From assembly GCA_964653555.1 (NCBI GenBank), contig CAZZFT010000003.1, positions 1 to 64,000 of the forward strand: a stretch of DNA of 64,000 bases, written 5' to 3'. Positions 1-7,761 of the stretch are shown here, piece by piece. The stretch comes from JAHEJV01 sp964653555. GTDB taxonomy: Bacteria; Myxococcota_A; UBA9160; SMWR01. The notes beneath the pieces are model-generated. The model was not told where the DNA came from, ran no database searches, and worked only from the letters and a program-made list of their open reading frames with translations. Numbering within the stretch: the first letter of the stretch is position 1; each line of letters begins with the position of its first letter. The position numbers and the translations under genes are program-made.

Positions 1-410
1 TCGAGATCCGCGCGCCGCGCGCGGAAGCCCGGCTGGGCGAGGCGCTCGGGGGCCACGTAGGCGAGACGAAAGGCGCCGCGCGCGAGCCCTGCGAGCCGGC
101 GCCCGGACTCCCCGGCGTCGAGGGTGGAGGCCAGGTAGGTGGCCTGGAGTCCGCAGCGGGCCAGGGCCTCGACCTGGTCGTGCATCAGCGCGATCAGGGG
201 CGAGATCACCAGCGTCGTGCCGCGGAGGACGCTGGCGGGAAGCTGATAGGTGAGGCTCTTGCCGCCGCCCGTGGGCGCGACGAGCAGCAGGCGGCCGACC
301 TCGAGCAGCGTCGCGATCGCCTCCCGCTGGCCGGACCGGAAGGCCGCGTGGCCGAAGCGGCCCAGGGCGGCGTCGAGCGCCGCCGGATCGGGTGCCGAGC
401 CCGCGGTCAC
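1..410 (-). CDS. recQ: RecQ-family ATP-dependent DNA helicase, N-terminal fragment (runs off the window)
   Basis: The first 136 residues of a superfamily 2 DNA helicase that unwinds 3'-tailed DNA in repair and recombination. Seen: a Q-motif-like stretch FRSGQREAI (about residues 24-32), Walker A TGGGKS (47-52), motif Ia-like SPLIALMHDQV (70-80) and YVAPERL near residue 120. The DEAH box, RecQ-Ct and HRDC regions would lie beyond base 1. The start is GTG at 408-410, which overlaps the TGA of the upstream PQQ dehydrogenase gene (GTGA), so the two are probably translationally coupled. Identification as RecQ is from these motifs and their spacing. Whether the protein carries a full C-terminus cannot be judged. 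Confidence 0.9.
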   Translation of the reverse strand, partial: MTAGSAPDPAALDAALGRFGHAAFRSGQREAIATLLEVGRLLLVAPTGGGKSLTYQLPASVLRGTTLVISPLIALMHDQVEALARCGLQATYLASTLDAGESGRRLAGLARGAFRLAYVAPERLAQPGFRARRADL

Positions 411-1633
411 GGAGCCGGCGGGGCGAGACGCTGGATCGACGGCGAGCCGAAGCTCACCACGTAGACCTCGCCGTCGCGGCCCTGGCCGAAGTCGGTCACC
501 GAGGCCTTGGGGATCAAGAGGTTCTGTACCGGCGCGGCGAGGTTCGCCGTGTCGAAGGTGAAGAAGCGCCCGGTGACGAAGTCGCCGTAGACGTAGAAGC
601 CGTCGAGCGACGGGATGGCGCCGCCGCGGTAGACGGCGCCGCCGGTGATCGCCTGGGCCTCGCTGCGGCCGTGCACCGCCTCGGGCGGCGCGAACGTCGA
701 GTCGGGCACGGCGCAGGGCCCGTTGGAGCGCATGCGCAGCGTGCCCTCGAAGCAGTTCCAGCCGTAGTTCTTCCCCACTTCGACGAGGTCGACCTCTTCC
801 TGGGTCGCCTGCCCGACGTCGCCCGTCCACAGGTCGTCGGTCACCGGGTCGAACTGGATCCGCCACGGGTTGCGGAAGCCGTAGGCGAAGATCTCGGGGC
901 ACGGCATCGCGCCCGAGCCCGTATCGCACTGGGGATTGCCGGCGGGGAAGGCGTTGCCCGGTGGGATCGCGTAGGTCTTGCCCGCCGGCGGCGCGCCGTT
1001 CACGTCGAGACGCAGGATCGAGCCGAGCAGGGTCATCGGGTTCTGGCCATTGCCGTTGGGGTCGTTGCTGCCGCCGCCGTCGCCGACGGTCCAGTACAGG
1101 AAGCCGTCGGGACCGAACTCGAGGTCGCCGCCGTTGTGGTTGGATTGGCCCGGGTGCGGGACCGTCAGCAGCACCTCGTCGGGATCGAAGGTCTCGCCGC
1201 CGTCGGCGCTCACCCAGCGCTCCAGGACGCAGGTTTCCAGCGTGCCGTCGGTGTAGGCCAGGTACACCTCGCCGCTCCCCGCGAAGCTGGGATCGAAGGC
1301 CATCCCGAGCAGCCCGCGCTCGCCGACGCCGAGGTCGATGCTCTTCTGATTCGGCACGTCGGCCGCCATCGCCTTGACGGGGCTCGAAGCGAGGAAGGTC
1401 CAGATCTTCCCGCCCTGCTCGACGACGTACCAGCGGTCGTCGTCGTCGGGGTGCTGCACGAGCTTCACCGGGTTGGCGAAGGGGAGGTTCCCGAAGGCCG
1501 GCTCCAACGACGCGGGGATTCCGGTGACCGTCTCGACGCCGTCGCCTCCTCCGGAGCCGCACGCGGCCGCGAGCGCGCCGAGCGCACCGAGGAGCGCGCC
1601 GAGAGCGACTCCGGGTCTCCTTTCCCCTCGCAT
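407..1633 (-). CDS. PQQ-dependent sugar dehydrogenase-like lipoprotein (GSDH / YliI-Asd family)
   Basis: 408 residues. The six-bladed soluble glucose/sorbosone dehydrogenase fold normally binds PQQ and oxidises aldoses in the periplasm. Seen: an Ala/Leu-rich signal ending LAAACGSGGG, a probable lipobox with Cys near residue 20; NHNGGDLEFGPDGFLY, the conserved H/GG/L.FGPDG.LY blade; GDGGGSNDPNGNGQN, typical of the calcium/PQQ loop; and YGFRNPWRIQFDP with WTGDVGQ..EEV near residue 270-290. These are family hallmarks. Start chosen at ATG 1633 with GAGG just upstream; the same frame stays open much further 5' but lacks any signal or domain there. It ends in a 4-bp overlap with recQ. No pqq biosynthesis genes are in the window. 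Substrate not predictable. Confidence 0.9.
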   Translation of the reverse strand: MRGERRPGVALGALLGALGALAAACGSGGGDGVETVTGIPASLEPAFGNLPFANPVKLVQHPDDDDRWYVVEQGGKIWTFLASSPVKAMAADVPNQKSIDLGVGERGLLGMAFDPSFAGSGEVYLAYTDGTLETCVLERWVSADGGETFDPDEVLLTVPHPGQSNHNGGDLEFGPDGFLYWTVGDGGGSNDPNGNGQNPMTLLGSILRLDVNGAPPAGKTYAIPPGNAFPAGNPQCDTGSGAMPCPEIFAYGFRNPWRIQFDPVTDDLWTGDVGQATQEEVDLVEVGKNYGWNCFEGTLRMRSNGPCAVPDSTFAPPEAVHGRSEAQAITGGAVYRGGAIPSLDGFYVYGDFVTGRFFTFDTANLAAPVQNLLIPKASVTDFGQGRDGEVYVVSFGSPSIQRLAPPAP

Positions 1634-1723
1634 TCCGACCTCACCCCGCCCGTCCCGCCGTCTGTGCAGCGTAAGGGACCGATCGGCTTGACGCCGCCCC
1701 GGATCGAGGCTCAGACTGCGCGG

Positions 1724-2902
1724 GTGCCTTTCGCACCCGAAGAGCCCCTCGCCCGCGACGCTCTCGGCTATGCGGCGGCGCCCGTCGCCGTCCGCGACGA
1801 TCTCGTCGAAGCCCAGCGGGCACTGCTCGACCACCTGCGCCGGCCGGGATCCTGGTTCACGGGAGCGGAGCGAATCGCGATCGCGGCCGAGAGCCGGGGC
1901 GCCGGCACGTGTCGTCTGTGCCGTGATCGGAAGGCTGCGCTCTCCCCGGAGGCAGTTCGCGGAGAGCACGACAGAGCTTCGCTCGGCGTTAGTCTGGCCC
2001 CCGGGGTCGTCGACGTCGCCCACCGCGTGCGCACCGACTCGGGCCGGCTCTCGCGCGCATGGTTCGAGCACACGACCGCCCCCGGATCCGGACCGGCGAT
2101 CGGGGCCTACGTCGAGGCGGTCGGCGTGGTGGCGCTGCTGGCCGGCGTGGACTTCTTCTGCCGGGCCCTCGGGGTGCCGCCCCCGGCGCTGCCCTCGCCG
2201 CTCCCCGGCTCCCCTTCTCGCTACACGCCCCGGGGCCTGCGCAGCGACGTGGCCTGGGTGCCGATCCTGGCCCCCGAGGACGCCGCGGGTCCCGAGGCCG
2301 AGCTCTACGACCGCGACGCCCCGCTGATCCCCCTGATCGCGAGGGCCCTCTCCGCGGTGCCCGATCACGTGCGTGTGCTGCAGGAAGTGCAGCGCACGCA
2401 CTACCTTCCCCTCCGCGCCCTGCGCGACCCGAAGCTGGGCCGGGCGATCGACCGGATGCAGATCGAGCTGGTGGCGGCGCGGGTCTCGGCAGTCAACGAA
2501 TGCTTCTACTGAACGAGCGCCCACGCCTCGCTGCTCCGGGTGAGCGGCTCGTTCCAAGGGGTCTCCGTGGATCTCTCGGCGGTGAACGGTCGGATCGGTG
2601 ACGACGGCGGGGTCGCGCACGGCGCGCGTCTTCTGGCCTTCACCGACGCGGTGATGGGCGGGGATCCCCAGGCGGCGGAGGCGGAGCGCGCGGCGCTGCG
2701 CGCGGTGCTCGCGGACGCCGCCTTCGTCGACACCTGCGCGACGATCGCCGTCTTCAGCGTGGTCGACCGGATCGCCGACGCCACCGGCATCCCCCTCGAC
2801 GAGGGGCTGGCGGCGCTCTCGGGCGAGGTGCGCCGGGAGCTCGGCCTCGAGCGCTTCGCCTCCGCCGCGAACACGCCCGGCGCCCGCGGAGCCGCCCGGT
2901 GA
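1724..2902 (+). CDS. AhpD-like (carboxymuconolactone decarboxylase fold) probable selenoprotein, TGA at 2510-2512 read as Sec
   Basis: 392 residues if TGA 2510-2512 is decoded as selenocysteine (residue 263). The frame is open from GTG 1724 to that TGA and continues in the same frame to TGA 2902. Across the TGA the protein reads NECFY-U-TSAH, which fits the AhpD redox signature ExCxxCxxxH with Sec replacing the resolving Cys (Cys260-Phe-Tyr-Sec263, His267). An N-terminal repeat holds a second CxxC (CRLC, residues 63-66), so the protein looks like two AhpD-type halves. A hairpin begins at the TGA itself (see 2511-2554). AhpD-fold proteins reduce hydroperoxides through a thiol pair. The start is weakly supported: no strong Shine-Dalgarno lies before GTG 1724, and the PQQ gene diverges 90 bp upstream. 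The stop overlaps the aidB start (GTGA). A cysteine-to-TGA mutation or sequencing error is the alternative. Confidence 0.85.
2511..2554 (+). promoter_or_regulatory. Candidate bacterial SECIS hairpin directly after the Sec TGA
   Basis: GAACGAGC (2511-2518, sharing GA with the TGA) is exactly complementary to GCTCGTTC (2547-2554). Inside it, CTGCTC (2531-2536) pairs with GAGCGG (2542-2547, one T-G wobble), closing a five-base loop CGGGT at 2537-2541. The loop G residues lie about 26-28 nt after the TGA. Bacterial SECIS elements recognised by SelB are stem-loops inside the coding region immediately 3' of the UGA, with a G-bearing apical loop at this sort of distance. G2547 is shared between the two stems, so one of them loses a pair. 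The fold was drawn by eye. Confidence 0.7.
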
Positions 2903-4551
2903 GCGGGTCGGGGCGGACCGACGGCGTCACTCACGCGGTCGTGAACCAGCCGCCGCCGCTCGAGGACACGAACCTGCTCGCGTGCGACCTCCCGCTGCGC
3001 GAGGGACTCGAGCGGGAGGGAGCCGGCTGGGCGGCTGAGCGCGTCGACCGTTATGCGAATCGCATGGGGAGCGCCGAGGTGCTGGCCCTCGGCCGCGACG
3101 CGAATCGCCACACGCCCGAGCTCACCGCCTTCGACCGCTTCGGGCACCGCATCGACGAGGTGGAATTCCATCCGGCGTGGCACGCCTTGATGGGCCTCGC
3201 GATGGAGCACGCCGTGCACGCCCTGCCCTGGCGCGAGCCGCGGCCCGGCGCCCACGTGGCGCGCACGGCGATGCACTCGATCCTCTCCCAGGTGGAGGCC
3301 GGCCACGGGTGTCCGATCACGATGACCTTCGCCTGCGTGCCCGCGCTGCGGGCGGAGAAGTCCGTGGCCGAGGAGTGGGAGCCGCGCGTCCTCTCCACCC
3401 GCTACGACCCGCGCAGCGTCCCCGCCGCGCGCAAGAGCGCCGCGACGATCGGCATGGCGATGACCGAGAAGCAGGGCGGCAGCGACGTGCGCGCGAACAC
3501 CACCCGTGCCCATTCCCTCGGCGGCGACGCCTACGAGCTGGTCGGCCACAAGTGGTTCTGCTCGGCGCCGATGAGCGACGCCTTCCTCACGCTGGCGAAG
3601 ATTCGCGAGAACGCGCCTCCCACCTGCTTCCTGGTGCCGCGCTGGCGCCCCGACGGCACCCGCAATCCGTTCCCGATCCAACGCCTCAAGGACAAGCTGG
3701 GCAATCGCTCGAACGCCTCGAGCGAGATCGAGTACCGCGACACCTGGGCGCGCCGCGTCGGTCCCGAGGACCGCGGCGTGCGCACGATCATCGACATGGT
3801 CCACCACACGCGCCTCGACTGCGTGAGCGGCAGCACCGGCCTGATGCGCATGGCCCTGACCCAGGCCGTCCACCACGCCCGCCACCGCAGCGCCTTCGGC
3901 CGCCTGCTGACCGAGCAGCCGCTGATGCGCAACGTGCTCGCCGACCTGGCGCTCGAGGTGGAGGCCGCCACCGCCCTGATGCTGCGCCTGGCCCGCGCCT
4001 ACGATCACGCCGGCGAAGATCCCGCCGAGCGCGCCTTCGCGCGCATCGCCACGGCGGTGGGCAAGTACTGGGTGTGCAAGCGCGCGCCGCAGACGATCGG
4101 CGAGGCGATGGAGTGCCTCGGCGGCAACGGCTACGTCGAGGACGCGATCCTGGCGCGCCTGTACCGGGAGGCGCCGGTCAACTCGATCTGGGAGGGCTCG
4201 GGCAACGTGATCTGCCTCGACGTGCTGCGCGCGATCGTGCGCGAGCCCGACGCCCTGCCCGCCCTGCGGGCCGAGATCGCGCTGGCGCGCGGCGCCGACC
4301 GCCGGCTCGACGCCGCGATCGCCCGCCTCGACGCCGCCCTCGCCGACCCGACCGACGCCGAGGCGCGCGCGCGGCGCCTCGTCGAGCAGCTCGCCCTCGC
4401 GCTCCAGGCGTCGCTGCTGGTGCGCCACGCGCCGGCGCCGGTGGCGGATGCCTTCTGCGCCGCGCGTCTCGGCGACGGTGGCCTGCTCTTCGGTACCCTG
4501 CCCCGGGGCGTCGACCCGGGCGCGCTCCTCACCCGGGCGCTACCGGGCTAG
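2899..4551 (+). CDS. aidB: AidB-type acyl-CoA dehydrogenase family protein (alkylation response)
   Basis: 550 residues, close to the 541 of E. coli AidB, an FAD-binding, DNA-binding member of the acyl-CoA dehydrogenase family induced in the adaptive response to alkylation. AidB-specific features seen: N-terminal THAVVNQPPPLEDTNLL, REGAGW, FHPAWHALM, QVEAGHGCPITMTFA (about residues 138-152), GMAMTEKQGGSDVRANTT, RLKDKLGNRSNASSE (about 258-272) and PVNSIWEGSGNVICLDVLRA near 420-440, each matching the E. coli protein as I remember it. Start is GTG 2899, overlapping the stop of the AhpD-like gene, so the two are coupled. That links AidB with a thiol/selenol peroxidase-type partner. It ends 15 bp before the convergent Smr gene. 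Confidence 0.95.
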   Translation: MSGSGRTDGVTHAVVNQPPPLEDTNLLACDLPLREGLEREGAGWAAERVDRYANRMGSAEVLALGRDANRHTPELTAFDRFGHRIDEVEFHPAWHALMGLAMEHAVHALPWREPRPGAHVARTAMHSILSQVEAGHGCPITMTFACVPALRAEKSVAEEWEPRVLSTRYDPRSVPAARKSAATIGMAMTEKQGGSDVRANTTRAHSLGGDAYELVGHKWFCSAPMSDAFLTLAKIRENAPPTCFLVPRWRPDGTRNPFPIQRLKDKLGNRSNASSEIEYRDTWARRVGPEDRGVRTIIDMVHHTRLDCVSGSTGLMRMALTQAVHHARHRSAFGRLLTEQPLMRNVLADLALEVEAATALMLRLARAYDHAGEDPAERAFARIATAVGKYWVCKRAPQTIGEAMECLGGNGYVEDAILARLYREAPVNSIWEGSGNVICLDVLRAIVREPDALPALRAEIALARGADRRLDAAIARLDAALADPTDAEARARRLVEQLALALQASLLVRHAPAPVADAFCAARLGDGGLLFGTLPRGVDPGALLTRALPG

Positions 4552-4566
4552 GAGGGCTCCCGCCGA

Positions 4567-4887
4567 CTAGCGCTCGCCTTCCGCCGGCGTCGCGCGCAGC
4601 CACACCAGGGTGGCGCCCCAGCCGCCGCGGTCGCCGGGGGCGTCGGCGTAGCGCTCGACGAGCGCGCTGCGCGCCAGGTGCTGGCGAACGCGGTGGCGCT
4701 GAACGCCACGGCCTCGTCCGTGCACGATGCGCACCTCGCGAAAGCCGCGCTCGGCGGCCGCCTCGAGATAGGCGTCGACGATCTCGCCGGCGTCGCGCGC
4801 CGGGAACCAGTGCAGATCGATCGAGTCGCCGATCGGGATCTCGACCGGATCGGGGAAGAAGGGCCCGTCGTTCTCGCCGCTCGTCAC
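4567..4887 (-). CDS. Small Smr-domain protein
   Basis: 106 residues. Smr (small MutS-related) domains are nicking or structure-specific nuclease modules found alone or at the C-terminus of MutS2. Seen: IDLHWFPARDAGEIVDAYLEAA (split here as IDLHWF and the following helix), corresponding to the DLHG motif, then VRIVHGRGRGVQRHRVRQHL, corresponding to the HGKG..LR motif. The usual Gly after LH is replaced by Trp (DLHW). Start GTG 4887. It lies 60 bp downstream of the TPR gene on the same strand and may be the last gene of the TonB operon. Role there unknown. Confidence 0.85.
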   Translation of the reverse strand: MTSGENDGPFFPDPVEIPIGDSIDLHWFPARDAGEIVDAYLEAAAERGFREVRIVHGRGRGVQRHRVRQHLARSALVERYADAPGDRGGWGATLVWLRATPAEGER

Positions 4888-4947
4888 CCCGGCGAGCGTG
4901 CGTCAGCCGTCGGCCTCGCGCACGCGCGGAAGGGCGCGCGCGACCTG

Positions 4948-6195
4948 CTAGCCCTGCTGTGCCGCCTGGGCCGCCGCTTCGCGGTCGACGAACTGGATCC
5001 AGGTCTGGGCCATCTCGTGGGTCCGCTCGTCTCCGAGGGCCTGGGCGAAGGAGCTGCGCGCCAGCTCGAGGCTCTTCTGCTGGAAGGCCGTGATCCCCAC
5101 CAGCAGGTGGGCGTAGGCCGGGTTCTCGAGACCGCCCTTCTCGAAGGCGTGGCTGAGCGCTTCGCTCGCGTCCTGCCAGCGCTCGGCCTGCATGTACACC
5201 TGGCTCAGCTTCACGAAGCCGTTGCCGTTGTCGGTGAGCTCGGCGGCGCGCTCCAGGGGCTCCAGCGCCATGTCGGCCTCGCGCGCCGACAGGAGGCTGT
5301 TGGCGAGCAGTCCCCAGGCCTCCGCGTCCGGATGGACGACTCCGCTCTCGATCGACTCGCGCATCAGCTGCGCGCCTTCCCAGGGGATGCCCATGAACAC
5401 GTACATCTGGGCGAGTCGCTCCACCTCGCGCTCCTCCTCGAGGAACCCCTGGGACTCGGCGAGCTGCTGGGCAGCGAGACTGTCCTCGTCCCGGTCCATC
5501 TCCATCAACACGGCGGCGAGCTGAGTCCAGTAGACCTTCTTCGGATAGCGCAGCGCAAGCTGCTGGAGGAGCGGAAGCGCGTCGTCGAAGCGCTCCTTCG
5601 AGATGTAGAGCGAGATCAGGAGCTGGAGCCAGGGCTCGCGCGGGTCGTCCGACATCTCGACCGCCTTTCGCGCGGGCTCGAGGGCCTGATCGGGCTGGTC
5701 CGACTGGTAGTAGGCGATCCCCAGCATGTAGTAGGCCATCGCCGTCGGGTTGTCTTCCTGGGCGAACCACGCATGGAGCGTCTCGATCGCCGGCTTCCAC
5801 TGCTCGTCCACCATCTGGATCTGGGCCAGGTTGAAGCGGATCGCACTCATCTGCGAGGGCGGAAGCGCCTCGGTCGCGAGCGCGTTCGTGAAGTGCTCGG
5901 ACGCCTCGTCGTATTTCTCCTCGCCCGCGGCGATGTATCCGTAGAGCAGCTGGATCAGGCCCAGCGGATAGGGTTTGAGCCGCTTCTGCCGGATCGAGTC
6001 CAGGATGTCCCGGGCTTCCGGATACTTCTCCTGGTTGACCAGTTCGCGCACCTGGGCGAGCTCGTCGGCCAGATGCCGATCGCCGATCACGTACTCGGAG
6101 CCCTGCTCCTCCCGCTTCGCCTGGGCGGGGAGGACCCCCGTGGCGACGACGAAGGCGGCCAGGGCGAGCACTGCGATCGGGGAGCGTCGAGTCAT
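4948..6195 (-). CDS. Secreted tetratricopeptide-repeat protein of the TonB/DUF3450 operon
   Basis: 415 residues. N-terminal signal peptide (MTRRSPIAVLALAAFVVATG, cleavage near AQA-KREEQ), then tandem TPR-like helical pairs from about residue 35 to the end (for example AYYMLGIAYYQSDQPDQALEP and the repeats ANSLLSAREADMALEPLERA, LVGITAFQQKSLELARSSF). TPR proteins of this kind are commonly the last gene of DUF3450-ExbB-ExbB-ExbD-TonB clusters, probably acting as a periplasmic scaffold; this is family context rather than demonstrated function here. Start ATG 6195, 11 bp after tonB. Transcribed with the upstream genes. Confidence 0.9.
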   Translation of the reverse strand: MTRRSPIAVLALAAFVVATGVLPAQAKREEQGSEYVIGDRHLADELAQVRELVNQEKYPEARDILDSIRQKRLKPYPLGLIQLLYGYIAAGEEKYDEASEHFTNALATEALPPSQMSAIRFNLAQIQMVDEQWKPAIETLHAWFAQEDNPTAMAYYMLGIAYYQSDQPDQALEPARKAVEMSDDPREPWLQLLISLYISKERFDDALPLLQQLALRYPKKVYWTQLAAVLMEMDRDEDSLAAQQLAESQGFLEEEREVERLAQMYVFMGIPWEGAQLMRESIESGVVHPDAEAWGLLANSLLSAREADMALEPLERAAELTDNGNGFVKLSQVYMQAERWQDASEALSHAFEKGGLENPAYAHLLVGITAFQQKSLELARSSFAQALGDERTHEMAQTWIQFVDREAAAQAAQQG

Positions 6196-6206
6196 CCGCG
6201 TCTTTC

Positions 6207-6815
6207 TCACTCCTGCATCTGGAACGCCAGGCGCACGATCACGCCCGGCCGTTCGACGGGAGTCCCGTTCTCGATGCGAGGGTTGTACTTGCACTTCTGG
6301 ATGGCGCGCAGCGCCTCCTTGTTGAAGATCGTGCTGGGCTGGTAACCCACGACCCGGGGATCCTTGACGGATCCGGTCTTCGTGATGGTGAATTCCACCT
6401 CCACCCATCCCTCGAGCCCGCGCTGCGCGGCGCGCATCGGGTACTTCGGAGGCGCACAGACGAGCGGCACCACGTCCGTGTCCGCGGCGGCGACCCCGCC
6501 GAGGCCGGCGCCCGCGAGCTCGACCTTGGAGTCGAAGCTCGCGGCGATGCCGGCCCCCTCCACGTCGGGCCGCAGGTTCTCGGCGAGGTTCATCTCCGGG
6601 GGCGGCGGCTCCCGCTCGGGAGGCTTGCGGTCCGGCAGCTCCCTCTTGCGCGTCTCGACCTCGGTGTCACGCTTGAGCCGCACGAAGTCGATGATCGCTC
6701 CCACCTTCGCATCCTCGAGCTTCCCCTCGACGTTGATCAACGACTGCATCAGCCAGAACAGGCCGAAGCAGACGAAGCCGGCGAGGCACAGCGCGACGAG
6801 ATGACGGATCCGCAC
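6207..6815 (-). CDS. tonB: TonB family energy transducer
   Basis: 202 residues. TonB couples the inner-membrane proton-motive force, through ExbB/ExbD, to outer-membrane TonB-dependent receptors. Seen: one N-terminal transmembrane segment (about residues 7-25), a charged and proline-rich spacer (RKPPEREPPPPE near 65-76) that is short for TonB, and a C-terminal TonB domain with PPKYPMRAAQRGLEGWVEVEF (split: PPKYPMRAA, GLEGWVEVEF) and PSTIFNKEALRAIQKCKY near 165-182. It lies 3 bp downstream of exbD. No TonB-dependent receptor gene is in the window, so the cargo is unknown. Confidence 0.93.
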   Translation of the reverse strand: MRIRHLVALCLAGFVCFGLFWLMQSLINVEGKLEDAKVGAIIDFVRLKRDTEVETRKRELPDRKPPEREPPPPEMNLAENLRPDVEGAGIAASFDSKVELAGAGLGGVAAADTDVVPLVCAPPKYPMRAAQRGLEGWVEVEFTITKTGSVKDPRVVGYQPSTIFNKEALRAIQKCKYNPRIENGTPVERPGVIVRLAFQMQE

Positions 6816-6818
6816 GGC

Positions 6819-7223
6819 TCAGTCGATCACCTGGGCCGCGAGCGACACGTTCTTCACCCCCGCCAGACGCGCCGCGTCCATCACCTCGACCACCAGCCCG
6901 TTCTCCGAGTCCTCGTCCGCGCTGATCACCACGGGCCCGTCGGGGCTCTCCGCGTGGAGCCGCTCGATGTTCGCCCGCACCGCCCGCGGATCCGTCTGTC
7001 GATGGTTCACCCAGATCTGCCCCGTCCGCGTGATCGACACCACGATGCTCTCGCTCGCCTTCTTGTCCGACGGCGCCGCGTCGGGGCGGTTCAGCTCCAG
7101 ACCCGACTCCTTCAGGAACGAAGCCGTCACGATGAAGAAGATCAGCATGATGAACACCACGTCGAGCATCGGCGTCAGGTCGATCTCCGCCTCGTCCTCC
7201 TGGTCGAAGTGCCGCCGCCTCAC
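6819..7223 (-). CDS. exbD: ExbD/TolR family biopolymer transport protein
   Basis: 134 residues, usual ExbD length. A short cytoplasmic N-terminus (RRHFDQEDEAEIDLTPMLDV) carries the hallmark IDLTPMLDVVF, followed by a single transmembrane helix (about residues 19-40) containing the proton-relay Asp of LDVVFIML, then a periplasmic domain ending MDAARLAGVKNVSLA. Sits between exbB (10 bp upstream) and tonB (3 bp downstream). Works as the proton-driven stator partner of ExbB. Confidence 0.95.
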   Translation of the reverse strand: MRRRHFDQEDEAEIDLTPMLDVVFIMLIFFIVTASFLKESGLELNRPDAAPSDKKASESIVVSITRTGQIWVNHRQTDPRAVRANIERLHAESPDGPVVISADEDSENGLVVEVMDAARLAGVKNVSLAAQVID

Positions 7224-7233
7224 CGCGCCGCCC

Positions 7234-7761
7234 TCATCGCGGCTCGAGGGTCAGGCTGTCGGCAACCCGCTGCTGCTCGGTCTTGCTGAATTTCTCGATC
7301 TGCACCGACAGCATCAGCCCGGAGAGCGCCGCCACCATCCCCGCCATCGTCGGCACGGTCGCCTTCGACACCCCCGACGCCATCGCCCGCGCGTTCCCGC
7401 TGCCCGCCACCGACATCACGTCGAACACCTCGATCATCCCGGTCACCGTCCCCAGGAGGCCCAGCAGGGGGCACAGAGCCACCAGCGTCCGGATCATCGG
7501 GAGCCCCTCCTCCAGCTTGACGCTGACCTGGGAGATCAACAGACGCCGGATCTGGTGCGCGTACCAGGAGGAGCGGTCCGAGCGCTCGCTCCACTCGCTG
7601 CGGGCGGCGCGCGCCACGCCGGGATGGACCTTCCAGAAGTACCAGAAGCGCTCCAGCATCAGCGTCCACATCAGCAGCAGAACGCCCCCGATCAGGTACA
7701 GCACGTCGCCGCCCGTCTCGAGGAACTCCCGCACGGCCAGCACGGCCGACTGCTCAAACAC
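7234..7761 (-). CDS. exbB: ExbB/TolQ/MotA family proton channel, short form
   Basis: 175 residues with three predicted membrane segments (about 18-36, 85-110 and 130-155). The signature PLLGLLGTVTGMIEVFDVM (from about residue 98) and the ATVPTMAGMVAALSGLM segment are typical of MotA/TolQ/ExbB channels. Start ATG 7761 overlaps the end of the long ExbB gene by 8 bp. It is the second of two ExbB homologues in this operon, the arrangement known for Vibrio TonB2-TtpC-type systems, where the short one is the canonical ExbB. Confidence 0.93.
   Translation of the reverse strand: MFEQSAVLAVREFLETGGDVLYLIGGVLLLMWTLMLERFWYFWKVHPGVARAARSEWSERSDRSSWYAHQIRRLLISQVSVKLEEGLPMIRTLVALCPLLGLLGTVTGMIEVFDVMSVAGSGNARAMASGVSKATVPTMAGMVAALSGLMLSVQIEKFSKTEQQRVADSLTLEPR

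Noticed and set aside
392..1723. Long plus-strand open frame upstream of the AhpD-like gene
   Set aside because: Arg/Val/Ala-rich shadow of the PQQ dehydrogenase gene on the opposite strand; no motif and no start signal.
2510..2512. TGA as an ordinary stop with a separate downstream gene starting at 2540
   Set aside because: The TGA occupies the expected Cys position of the AhpD CxxC, the frame is unbroken on both sides, and a hairpin follows. A separate gene would start within the domain.
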